A stretch of DNA of 64,000 nucleotides from Clavaria fumosa (Eukaryota > Basidiomycota > Agaricomycetes > Agaricales > Clavariaceae), in the NCBI GenBank assembly GCA_951802425.1, contig OX637799.1, positions 1,612,001 through 1,676,000 of the forward strand. Direction: 5' to 3'. Under the pieces are notes generated by a model. That model was not told the DNA's origin and did no database searches. It saw only the letters and a list, made by a program, of their open reading frames with translations. Within the stretch, counting starts at the first letter, position 1; the number at the start of each line of letters is the position of its first letter. Both the position numbers and the translations under genes were made by a program. Positions 44,689 to 55,165 of the stretch are shown here, one piece after another.

Positions 44689-45903
44689 TCATAGTTTTTT
44701 TTCTGTCTGACTCTTTGTGTCCCAAGCTGATGGGACAGGGGTGGGTCCGGGAACCGTCATGTGGGGCGTGGATGGGCCCGGCTCGAATTCCGAAGACTGG
44801 CCCTGCTGTGCCTGCCGCCACGCGTCGACAAGCGTCGTCATTGCAGTGCCTTCGGGGGGGTCCTGGTGTGCTGCGTCGGCAGGGACAAAGAACTCCGGCT
44901 GCTCATCAGGCTCGGTGTCGTCTTCTTGCAACTCCGGGGGCAGCAGACCGCGTTCGGCGGGCTGCAATGGTATGCGGTGCAGCAGTCCATATCTGTTGTG
45001 TTCACGGAGATAAGCAAGTATTTGAAGCGGGAATGGAGGACCGAAAGGAGCGGACTCGAACGAACCCGAAAACGCAACCTAAAAGACCTTCACCGCCCCA
45101 TTGCCTATTTGGCATCAGAAGCACCTCTCTCAACGTGCTGTAGAATACCGGGTATTAATAACATGTAGGGTGCACAGACACCATTGATAGACCGACTCAA
45201 AATCATAGCTGTACACGTAGACCCTCAAGGGTTTATCGACGTGCTGCGCAGCTTGAATTCATTGATTGTTCTTTTTTGAGAGGTGGAGTGAGACGAACCG
45301 CTTCAACCAGATCATAAAAATCCGTCTCTGTGCTTAAGACACCGCCGGACCAGCCCACGATCCAGTCTCCGTACGGTACGAGACCGGCGGATTCCGCAGG
45401 ACTTCCTTCGATGACATCAAGGACGTGCCACACATTGTCTAAAGAAAACTCGGGTTCACACATCCGCATGCTCAGACCGAGCAAGGACGGCTGCGAATTG
45501 CTGTGCGGTTCTCGGAGACTGGCGCCATCCGAACGGGACAACGACCACTCCCTGGACGGTACAATTGGGACCACTTTTGTTGTAATGGTGACTAAGAGAT
45601 GAGATGCGATGAGTGGGAGCTGATTAACATGACCGACGCACCACGTGTTTCTCGGGCTTTGCTGTTCCACACGAGCAGATTGAGTGTTCTACCTTCAAAC
45701 TTTTCGACAATTTTTTCTAATTCGAGGACATTGATATTGTGGCGAGAGGGAAGAGAGTCGTCGCCTTGGAAGCCGACCACGAAGTCGAAGAAGGGTTCGA
45801 TACCACTTTCTGAAGCGGGTGAAGCCGGTGTAACACGCAAGACGTGCAAACCACGAGTCGGTGGAAGGGTATCTACAACGACGGAAGATTGACCTGAACC
45901 CAT
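44689..45903 (-). CDS. GRH1: Golgi reassembly stacking protein (GRASP)
   Basis: A peripheral Golgi/ER-exit-site protein used in membrane tethering and unconventional secretion. Exons 45903-45642, 45573-45299, 45243-45182, 45137-45066 and 44992-44689 join in phase to 324 residues. The start MGSGQSS gives an N-myristoylation signal (Gly2, Ser6). Two PDZ-like GRASP repeats follow: GLHVLRVTPASPASESGIEP and VWHVLDVIEGSPAESAGLVP. The second ends with the family signature HVDKPLRVYVY...PNRQWGGEGLLGCVFG|YGLLHRIP. The last ~95 residues are acidic and disordered. The fourth exon is 72 nt and one intron only 44 nt. A longer in-frame extension to 45999 is taken as 5' leader because the myristoylation Met is family-typical. 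Confidence 0.9.
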
Positions 45904-47079
45904 GTGGAGATGGAGATGGAAAAGGGCCTCTACAGCCTGAGTGATCGAACAGTCGATGTGAGTGTCTCGATTGAGTAATAACCCGATCTCAGTTCCCACG
46001 CTGTCATGTTGGTTGATTGATGTAAATTCGGTGCCACGACGGACGGCGATCGGAGTGTGACTATGTCACCCTATATATGTAAACAAACTGAGCCTGTGAA
46101 TATCGCAACCAATGAAAATTTTCATTGTGCCACCATTTTTAGTGGGTTAAATGCAATGTTAATAGAGTGCTGTTCCTTGCTCAATATACTTAGGCACTGC
46201 ACCCGAACCGTGTCGTGTTCACCACACCGTCCCTGTACAGCCAAGACCGGATGTCGGACAAAGTTCAACCGGACACAGGGGGAAATAGTCGGGTCCCGTG
46301 ATTTCATTGTCGCGTTTTTATATTCCGTGAAAGGGCGCAGTACGCGCGCAGTACTTGCAACAACGGGAGTTCGCTATCATATAACCACCGCGCTACAAAG
46401 GAGTTAATGACCATCGGAGGAGGCCGCCTTCCTTGGTACATGCACGGGCGCGAAGTAGCCATCAATAATACCTGTGAATATGGAGGCGCGCGGTGCGTCA
46501 GAGCATGCAGATGGTCATATTGTGCATAGCACATGCAACCAAGCCCACCCCCCTTTTGCCTCTTTCAAATGCATCAAGTGAGCCCCGCATGATTCCACAA
46601 GGAAACTGCAACCGATGGAAGAAAGACGCATGTCACTCTTTCGAGCTGTGGACGATCATTCCGTCGCTTCGTGCCTCAGTACCGCATATCCGGTCGGCGA
46701 TTCGAATGACCATGTCAACCGTTCCCTGTTGAAGCGCGCGGCGTATCAGTACTCAGGACCGGACACGTCGGCGATAGCAGCTCACATGCGATCTGATACG
46801 AACGTCTTAGTTCTGGTGAAGCCGTCAAATGATTCCATTCGTGAATGGAGTGGAGATGTGAGTTTGGGGTTAGTTGAGCAGTTCACGTGACCTGCACCTG
46901 ACACGCTTCCAACCGCAAGAAGGGAAAAAACAAAGAGAAAAAAAAGCGAGCACGAAGACGATTACTGGCTGGACGCTGCGACGCTGGCGAAAAGGTGATA
47001 CAGGTACGGCATACGGTATGCCTGTGAGGGCTTGAATCCATCTCATCCCCCAAAAAAACATCCTGGGCTTAGATGACTT
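45904..47079. other. Divergent intergenic region GRASP / PPR gene, with a dispersed repeat
   Basis: About 1.2 kb. Positions 46030-46065 match 31 of 36 nt with 2814-2849 inside the repeat island, and both copies are followed by a TATATAT-type stretch. The rest holds short frames with no recognisable domain and presumably both promoters. Confidence 0.5.
46030..46065 (+). repeat. Dispersed repeat C, second copy
   Basis: GGTGCCACGAC.....CGATCGGAG..GACTATG is shared with 2814-2849, with 31 of 36 positions identical on direct comparison. The first copy lies inside the 2-kb inverted-repeat element, so this may be a decayed relic of that family. Confidence 0.5.
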
Positions 47080-49539
47080 ATGGTCTTTTGTCACCGGGCA
47101 CTACTGCGAATACATTTCCTGTCGCATCTACGTTACTTTGAACGTCCCATATCGTCTTCTAGCTCTGTTCGCGACTCGAAAGCTCGCGCTGGTCCGCCCC
47201 GGCGCCGTACCACTGAGCAAATCTTTGAGCATGAACAACAAAATTCACGTCAACTGCTGCGGGACCTCAACGTCCGCTTCCCCTCTACAAAACCCAAACG
47301 AAATGTTCCACGGACGGCGCAAGACCCATTTCCTGAGAAAATAGCGAAATACATGGCTCTCCGTTCTCATAATAGGGCGAAGGTGTTGCGTATGCCTACC
47401 CTCAAATTTCGCCAACTGGCCGAACTCGCGAGCGACGCTCATCTCCCCCTCGTGGTTGACTATCTGGCTATTGATCTACTTGAGATAGCTCCCCGTCGCG
47501 CAATAGACTATGTGTGGACCGTTGCGGCTGTTCTCCTCAACGCGCGCCCGGTACTTCTTTCAATTGACAGAATACTCGCGTTACTAGATCTGTTCGGGTC
47601 CGACCCTCCTAGCACTGGCCCGAAGCATCCGCAAAATGCGCACCGGAATTACTCCTTCGTGGTGCACGCTCTTCTTTCCAACCCCCATCCCTCCCTCGAG
47701 ATACTGACCGCCCTCGCGCATACCATCGCCGGTCACCTTGAAAACTGCCAGGCGCCTGTGGACGCCAGCTCGATGAAGCATCGCCCTCCGACAATGGTAC
47801 TTACGTCATTTCGCCTCGTGAGCAAGCTTATGCGTTCGGGGGAAAACGAGTTAGCCATGCGTGTATTCCGAGAGCTAGTACGCACCAGAAACATCCCGCC
47901 CGAGGCTATTGGCTCCACCGTCGTCGATACGACCGCACAGGACTTCCGCGCCATCGTGACCATGCTCCTCACACGATCTGCGCTCCACTGGGGCTGGCGC
48001 GAGTACGCCACCGTTTGCATGAGGGAGCTCATCTTGTTTAGGAAGAACCAGCGCTCCATCGATTCCATCAGGAAATTGGCGTTCGATGTTCTACGGCATC
48101 TGCTTGATTCGCCCTCTCCTGAGGATATACAGTTCTGCTCTCGACTCATGTGTGAGCTCGATGGAAGGGGAGATTGTGCGATCCCCGAAAACATCCTTCG
48201 GGCGTATTACGACCAGGCCCATCAGCTCGACATGCCCGAAGAGGCGGCGTTGTTTTACGGGTATACGCAGTCGGAGTCTGTGAAGAGGGCGCGAGGCTAT
48301 GCGCCGCCTTTTGGAGACTCGCTGCTGTGGCTCCTCCGGTACCTCTCGGAGAAGAGCCAGAATCGGCATCTGTGCAGACGGCTGGTTGAGCAGGTCGTGG
48401 CTAGAAGGGACTTGATCCCCCTACACGACCGGGCGCCCTTTGTCAAGCTTGCGGCTCGAAATGGCCTCGCGACGATGGCGCGCACGCTATGGGTCAAATA
48501 TTCGATGGAGAGGTACCGCGAGCTGGTCGTGGGGAGCCCAGCGACGTTATTAGAGATGGTGCGGTTGTTCTCAAACCTCGTCGAGACCACACAAGCCAAA
48601 TTAGATTGCGTTCTGGTGGACGACGGAAATCCGCTCGGAAATAAGTCGAGGGGATACTTCACCCTGAAACGCCTTGCCCAAGATCAAGGGAAAGCAGCTG
48701 ATGAGGCAACCGAAACAGGCTGCAAGAACTCCATGACAGCGCCGCCTCCTGAGGTCTACGAAACTCGCATTAAAGATTGGATGGCATTTTTGGAGTGCAT
48801 AATCGAAAGTTATCGGGCAATTCACGAGCCCCTACACATGGCTCATCATTGGAATTTGAACGCACTGGCGCGCGCCTACTTCATGTTGGGACATCTTCAT
48901 GCAGGCTTCGAAATATTCAAACTACTCCTAAACCGCCAGGAAGTTCCGAGTCTTCACGATATCAACGTCATTCTAAGCGCCATGGCCGGGTACGACCCTC
49001 GAAGTGCTTCTTTAATCATACGCCACATGACTACGAAGGGGATAATGCCGAACGAGACGACGTTCGGCACGGTGATTTCGCATGCCATACTCCATAAAGA
49101 TCTGGAATTGGCGTCATCTCTGGTGCAGGAGGCGAACACAGCTCTGGGAGGTTTGGACAATAGGACCATGTCTTTCCTGATTCGAGTCTCAGTGAGCCGT
49201 GATGGCCGTGCCAAGAACGTGATGCGCTCGAACCTCGTCGAGGCGCTTCTGTTGATGCGATCTTTAGAAGACGGCACCTTCGTGCGGACGGCCGGCATGG
49301 GCAAATACTGCATTTTTGCGTCGCTCAGTGTGGGCGATGCTATGCTTGCGTTTAAGTTTTGGAGGCTATTAGTGAAGGAGAAGGCAGAATGGAAAGACGA
49401 CGAGCAAGCTTTTCTGCGTGGTTTGATCGCAGATGGGATACAAAAAAGTCACGAGGCTCAACGATTAGATAGTGAGCAGTGCGCCCGGATTTTGTGCGAA
49501 CTGGGTGAAGCACAGAGGATGAGAAACGAAGCGACATAA
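47080..49539 (+). CDS. PPR-like, probably mitochondrial protein
   Basis: A single uninterrupted frame of 819 residues. The N-terminus (MVFCHRALLRIHFLSHLRYF) is Arg/His-rich, hydrophobic and free of acidic residues for its first 20 positions, as in mitochondrial targeting signals. The body is all-helical with PPR-like units, for example LNALARAYFMLGHLHAGFEI, INVILSAMAGYDPRSASLII and MTTKGIMPNETTFGTVISHA in the last third, and SFRLVSKLMRSGENELAMRV earlier. Such proteins bind organellar RNA. It lacks introns, unlike nearly all neighbours. The exact role cannot be assigned. Confidence 0.75.
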   Translation: MVFCHRALLRIHFLSHLRYFERPISSSSSVRDSKARAGPPRRRTTEQIFEHEQQNSRQLLRDLNVRFPSTKPKRNVPRTAQDPFPEKIAKYMALRSHNRAKVLRMPTLKFRQLAELASDAHLPLVVDYLAIDLLEIAPRRAIDYVWTVAAVLLNARPVLLSIDRILALLDLFGSDPPSTGPKHPQNAHRNYSFVVHALLSNPHPSLEILTALAHTIAGHLENCQAPVDASSMKHRPPTMVLTSFRLVSKLMRSGENELAMRVFRELVRTRNIPPEAIGSTVVDTTAQDFRAIVTMLLTRSALHWGWREYATVCMRELILFRKNQRSIDSIRKLAFDVLRHLLDSPSPEDIQFCSRLMCELDGRGDCAIPENILRAYYDQAHQLDMPEEAALFYGYTQSESVKRARGYAPPFGDSLLWLLRYLSEKSQNRHLCRRLVEQVVARRDLIPLHDRAPFVKLAARNGLATMARTLWVKYSMERYRELVVGSPATLLEMVRLFSNLVETTQAKLDCVLVDDGNPLGNKSRGYFTLKRLAQDQGKAADEATETGCKNSMTAPPPEVYETRIKDWMAFLECIIESYRAIHEPLHMAHHWNLNALARAYFMLGHLHAGFEIFKLLLNRQEVPSLHDINVILSAMAGYDPRSASLIIRHMTTKGIMPNETTFGTVISHAILHKDLELASSLVQEANTALGGLDNRTMSFLIRVSVSRDGRAKNVMRSNLVEALLLMRSLEDGTFVRTAGMGKYCIFASLSVGDAMLAFKFWRLLVKEKAEWKDDEQAFLRGLIADGIQKSHEAQRLDSEQCARILCELGEAQRMRNEAT

Positions 49540-50101
49540 AATTTCTTTAACGCCCCTATTGGACTGGCAGCTGGTGTCGGTAAGCGTTCCAAAAAGCTCT
49601 CAAGGACATAAACTGCCACCATGGTGACGATACTGTTGCTAACCGCTGACTTGCAGAAATTATTGAACGATCATCCGGGAACAGTAGTAACATCAAAGGT
49701 AATAGCCGGGCCATGTGGCGTCTGACACTTTTTACAATTTTTTTTTTCCTTTCCTGATATGTTTTTTTTTTCTGACATTTTTTTTTTTTGGCGGCGCCAG
49801 AGCGGTGCCCCGATTTGTTGGCGGGCGTGACTGCGATCTGGATCGCGATTTCAGGGCCACTACACCGGAAACCCTTGGAGTATATAGGCTTAGATGATGC
49901 CAGTGGATCTATTTCAGTCGCCCGCTCACTTTTTTTTTCAAATCATTTATTTTTAGCAGAGGAGGTCGCTTGGTGGGATTTGTATCGTCTATATGTGGGG
50001 GGCCACCTACATAATCGAAATCATCCAGCTTCGCCTCTCGCCTTCCCACTCAGCCTCCCCAGCCCTCTCCTGTGCCATCCCCACCCCATTTGGACCTCTC
50101 C
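49540..50101. other. Intergenic region with poly-T tracts
   Basis: About 560 nt between plus-strand genes. Three T-runs of 9-13 nt lie at about 49739-49792 and one near 49930. The remainder is the presumed promoter of the zinc-cluster gene. No gene seen. Confidence 0.5.
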
Positions 50102-52901
50102 ATGTCTGATGCTCGCCTCCAGAAGGGGATGACGCATTCTCCTGACGCTACGGTCGATGACGGGGATACTCCTGCCGAGAATAGTAAAGCCAGAAGGAAG
50201 TGAGTGCTTCCGTCGATCTTCCCTTGCATTCCTTCTCTGCGATCCTTCCGTCGTCGCCCTTTCCACAAAGAAAGACCTCATTCCCTCTCGATCAAGGAGC
50301 TCTCACTTCATCCCTCGGCGAATTCCTCGAATGGAACTGACTATGTCCCCTCGTTTTAGGCGGCAATCCCAGAGTGTGTATTTCTTCTGCCATTTGACTC
50401 TCGTTTCAGCGTTTCCGACGTCAATCCCAGGTTGCGACGCCTGCAGGGCACGCAAAGTACGATGTGCTCGGGATCAGCCTGACGATTCTTCCGAAAAGTC
50501 TCCCTGCAAACATTGCGCCTCCCTCGGTATTCCGTGCAAGTATGATTATCAGCCCAAGAAGCGGGGTCCACCTAACTTGTCAGTCATGTTCGGTATTCAC
50601 TTCACATTTCTTAATTATTATACAACAAAGGTATCTGCGCCGGTTGCAGGAGGCTGCTGCCGCTGCTGCCTCCGCCACCCCATCCGACAATTTTGATGCA
50701 GAATTGACAGCGGCCCTCTCATCGAATTTTACTCATAAATCGTCATCGTCGAGCTCTAGTTCATCTAGTCATTCGCCTTTCATGGGACCCGATCTCCACC
50801 TCTCGCCTGCTCTCGAGGGTCTCTCAACCCCCACCCCGCGCTTTGTGCCTTCTAATTCCGTCCAACATCCGTACGTGTCAATGAACCCGCCACAACAATG
50901 CTCTCCTTATGTGTCCTCGCCCGCTTGCGGTAGCCGTGCGCCCGGGCAGGCGAGTCGCTCTGGAGCCTCCCAACCATTTTATGCGGTGACCGTACCCTCC
51001 GAGGCGTACTCCCCCCAACAAGAATGGCCCTACAAGTGTTCAGCTGCTCCGACGTTATCCTCTCCTACAATACAGCCTCTGTCGTACTTTTACCGGCCGC
51101 ATCGTCTGGAAACCATTGCTCCTCGAGAGATAATATTTTCCATTATGACCCTGTTCTTTGACTTTGTCTACCCGCGAATGCCCTGCGTGCATAAGCCGTC
51201 TTTCATGGCTGATCTGCAGTCTAGGCGAGAGGAGCGGGATCCCCTTTTTTTCGCTCTCGTCATGTCAACTGTCGCGTCTACCCTCGTCCAGGTACCTCGA
51301 TCCTACTTGCCTTTGGAAAGTTCGGTTGTGCGCAGCCTGGCGCAAAGATGCTACAATGCCAGCAGGCTTATCTCAGTCGTTTCCTACGAACCTCCTTCCC
51401 TGACTCATGTCGTCATCCGCTTCTTGTAAGTCCGAACGTCACTGCGGTGGACCGGCTTTGTGACTACTTCTTTCAGGGACTCTATGTATCACGTATCGGA
51501 AGGGACGAGCGACGCCTCGCAACACGCTGCGTTTGGAGAAGCCGTCCATTTGGCGCTCACGCTTCGGATGCATGAGGAGACTTCATATGAGGCTCTTGAT
51601 GCAGTCGAGTGTGAGATTCGCCGGCGCACATTCTGGCTACTTTATGGAGGTCCGTCAGTCAGTCTGTTAGCTATCGTTTTCTTATCTTGGTTTCTCTCTT
51701 CAGCCGATAAATCGATGGCAGTTCTCCTCGGCCGGCCTGTCTGTCTACCGCACGAAGACTGCACCGTTGAACTCCCTAAGGAACTCGACGACGAATAGTT
51801 CGTTCAATTATCTCTCTTTCTCTCGGTGGAAACCATACTGAGATTTGGTCATCCTGCAGCATTACTACCGGCGGCTACCTGCGACCTCCACACAGTTCGA
51901 CACCGATAATTTCCGGACTCGTCTACGTTTCTCGTATTTTCATCATTCTTGGGGATACCCTCTCTCGCATGAGGTCCGACAAACGATCCCCGCCGAGCAG
52001 CACCGTCACCGCCGTCCGACTACAGGAGATGCAGAGCCAGCATTCACGCTTGTTGTCTACCTGCCTTAATATCCCTGATCCTCTTAGACTCAAGCAATCG
52101 ACTGTGCAGTACCATATGCTTGGGGACTACGGCGTTTCTAGTTTCCATCAAGCCACATTTGCGGAGCTCAGGGATTTCTTTGAAAATCCGAACGCTTCTC
52201 GGGAACATGCGATAAACCCGTTTCTGGTGATGCAAGCAAACATATACGTCACCCAGGTAAGTCATATCTGAAACGCTGGATGTACAGGCCGTCATCTCAA
52301 GGTTGCCCGGCCTCCACAGCAACTTGTTAGGTTTATCATCGAACTCTATTGGGAAAAGCTGTTGATGACCGTGCATGACAACATGCATAGTAATCAATCC
52401 ACCTTCAGCAAAGAGTTGATTGCAAGCGACATGCTCAACATTCTCTACAAGTTAGCATATCGTTATTGCCCGTCGTCATTGCGACTGATGAAGGGTTCTT
52501 GCAGTATTCCAATCCAGTCTATCGCGACGAACGGACCGTGCCTGGTGAGTGGACCAGCATGGCTCTCGTCTCCGGCTAAGACTTAATTGGTTCCGTTCAG
52601 GTCCATAAGATTCGATATGTTGCCTCAGTCCTCTTGAACCCGATCCAAAGAGGGTCTTCCGCGCCTCCATACACGTCGACGGCGTACAACTACTTATGTG
52701 AGTTTTGAGCTAGGCGTTCCACTCCCACGCTAACGACCGAGGACGTGCTTGCAGGGACCTTCCTCTCCATCTTGAGTGAGATAGAGAAGAATTATTTGTG
52801 CGTCCATTCGGGTCACTAGCTTTCTGCTTGTTAGTATTGACTTTACTCATTTTAGAATCGATGAGGAGCATCCCAGCGGGGATGGAATGCGCTCGTCTTG
52901 A
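50102..52901 (+). CDS. Zn2Cys6 transcription factor with fungal_trans domain
   Basis: The DNA-binding cluster reads CDACRARKVRCARD... ...CKHCASLGIPC (CX2CX6C, then CX2CX6C), i.e. six cysteines binding two zinc ions, near residues 38-75. It follows a short N-terminus beginning at the ATG at 50102 and an inferred 14-nt exon (50361-50374). After a Gln/Ala-rich linker and a poly-Ser tract comes the fungal-specific transcription factor domain (FFDFVYPRMPCVHKPSFMAD, ECEIRRRTFWLLYGADKSMA, LLGRPVCLPHED). The tail ends EIEKNYLIDEEHPSGDGMRS S after a final intron. Regulated genes cannot be inferred. About seven or more introns. Confidence 0.88.
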
Positions 52902-53288
52902 ATCAACCTGTAACCGTGCTCCATCCTATCCTATCCTTAAGTGACAATTTAGACCGATACCATACTACTGGTAAATAGACATTCTCCTCGCTACAATATC
53001 CCATCCATGTCTGCCGTTTCAGACTCGCATCGTGTCGCAATAAGTCCGTGTAAAATTTGTCGAGCTGTCAGTTGTATTTATACGTATATCTATCGCTGAA
53101 CTACAAATCCTTCAATAATATGAGTTGGTTGGTCTCGTTGTACTAGCTTAGTAAATTAGCATCTTGAAATTTGCATCTTGAAATTTAGGGTAAGATTGCC
53201 GAAGTGAGCTCGGAGCCCGGCACTGCAAGGGTCGAAAGGAAAAAAGCGCTCCCGAGTTACGGTCATCTCCAAGCATTCGACCCCATCG
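52902..53288. other. Intergenic region
   Basis: About 390 nt: 3' flank of the zinc-cluster gene and promoter of AOS1. A short direct repeat ATCTTGAAATTTGCATCTTG/AAATTT sits at 53160-53185. No gene seen. Confidence 0.4.
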
Positions 53289-54737
53289 ATGTCTACGAAT
53301 AACAAAGGGCAGGTCGAGATCACTGAAGGTCGGTCTGCCAACAAATTGCTCATTTCGCGGAAACGACGTGTTTGATCACGCCTACCTGCCTCGTGGTGCA
53401 CTAGACGAGGCTGCCCTGTACGACCGCCAAATTCGCCTATGGGGGCTGGAAGCCCAACAGAGGTCTGCGCTGTCTCGGGGGCTCTCTTTTTAATTTATGT
53501 TGCTGAATCACTATGGATGGGACGCCTGTGCAGGATGCGTAATGCGAAAATCCTTGTAGCGGGACTACGGGGCACTGCGACCGAGGTGGTCAAGAATATT
53601 GTCCTGTCAGGCATTGGCAAGCTTGTCATGGTCGACAGCGAGGACGTCACGCAAGAAGACCTTGGGGCGGGGTTTTTTTACAGAGATGAAGATGTCGGAA
53701 AGAAGGTGAGCTGGACGACGTGTGCGATATCCTTTGTTTTTTTGGATTTTTCATACAGCCGTTGGGGTAGCGCGTTCTCGCGGCCAAGCAGAAAGTGGAG
53801 AGTCTGAACCCTCTCGTTCTCGTGGAGTCTATCCCTACGTTAGATATCATGGATGCAGAGCGCCTGGACGCTACAGTCCAAGGGGTCGATCTAGTTTGCG
53901 TTACCGATATGAGTCGAGACGCGCTTGTGAGTGTCGTAGAGTTCAATTAATTAGCAGGGGCGAAACTCAAGTATGACTCTTCACGCTTAGTTCAAAATTA
54001 ACGAAGCTTGTCGACGGTTAGGCAAGCCCTTTTACGCTGGTGGCACGTATGGTTTGCTTGGCTACATATTTTGTGATCTGCTGGACCACGAGTACATTAT
54101 TCCGTGGGTCCCATTGGACATTGCCCTCCCTTTGCTCTACTGAGCTCTCGTTAGTGACCGGCTACCGTCAAAAGAAGGACCGAAAAACTCGACGACAACA
54201 AGTTCCTACGCTCCTTTGCAAGAAGCCCTGCAACATCGCTGGAGTGCTCTGACCAAACGCCAAACAAAGGAACTCAATCCGGCCATATTTTTCGTCCTCC
54301 TTGGTATGCATCTCACTTGATGTTCGGGCAAGGAGACCCCGTTGAATCAAAAAGCCATATGGGAATTTCGGGATCGTCATGGCTCCCTGCCTGACCGAGC
54401 ACAGCAAGCACCAGAATTACAGGACATTGCGAATGCGATGTTGGTAGCTGCGGACGTGAACAGACAAACAATCACGAGCGTCCCTGCTCCATTGATTGAG
54501 TGGGTGTTAAGATCTTTTTGCCTTGGTAAATCCTTAATTTAATTTTGCATTGACCAAAGGAGCATCACAACGACGGCCAAGCATGAATTTTCTCCAGTGT
54601 GCGCTGTCGTCGGAGGAATGCTGGCCCAAGATATATTGAAGGCTCTAAGTAAAAGAGAGTCCCCCATCGCTAATTTTCTTGCTTTCGATGGCAACGTGGG
54701 AGGCGCAACAGTTTGCAGGATGAATATGTTAAGCTGA
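53289..54737 (+). CDS. AOS1: SUMO-activating enzyme subunit 1
   Basis: This subunit pairs with Uba2 to activate SUMO. Exons 53289-53328, 53405-53462, 53534-53705, 53771-53926, 53991-54103, 54155-54303, 54355-~54500 and ~54561-54737 read in phase. Diagnostic parts: YDRQIRLWGLEAQQRMRNAK at the N-terminus, ILVAGLRGTATEVVKNIVLS (the nucleotide-binding region of the ThiF/E1 fold), LVMVDSEDVTQEDLGAGFF, and the C-terminal SPVCAVVGGMLAQDILKALS. About 340 residues. It lacks the catalytic cysteine domain, as expected for the Aos1 half. The last intron's exact edges are uncertain. Confidence 0.9.
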
Positions 54738-55165
54738 CTGCGGTGTAGAGAAAAGTATCAGACATTGGAACTAATATGCGTTCTGTCTCCTGCATTTTTG
54801 CGCTCGCTGAGTTACAATACCCAAGTAACATCAGTCACACATTTACATCCGTTGTTGTCTTTTGTTATACCGTAAGCGGTAAGATTTACGGTCCAGCGTG
54901 GATACGAGCACACACGCTGTCGAATGGTGTGGAGAGTGGAACAAGGCCATGCAGTCGCCTTTTGGCTGTACCGCTATTATATGATGAAAGAGGCAGTGAA
55001 CCAGCCTGAGCGCTCCAATTTTGAATTGAACCAACCTGTGCACGTGCTATTGTCACGCGTCACAGGTGGGTATTTTCTCTCACCGACCGCACTGTACTCC
55101 AAGTCCCGACGACGGATCCAAACGCGGTTGACTCTCTGCTTGCTCATCAACATCTCCCCAGCCTC
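54738..55165. other. Intergenic region
   Basis: About 430 nt between plus-strand genes, presumed promoter of the KRE6/SKN1-type gene. No gene or distinct repeat seen. Confidence 0.4.

Noticed and set aside
44689..44967. A separate small acidic protein gene on the minus strand
   Set aside because: It joins in phase to upstream exons and is the C-terminal exon of GRASP.
45020..45075. tRNA-like words (GGTTCG, TTCGAGTCC) on the minus strand
   Set aside because: The flanking stems do not pair and no D-arm or anticodon arm is present. The stretch is the fourth intron of GRASP.
46493..46890. Small open frames upstream of the PPR gene
   Set aside because: No domain, no consistent codon pattern and no splice-linked extension.
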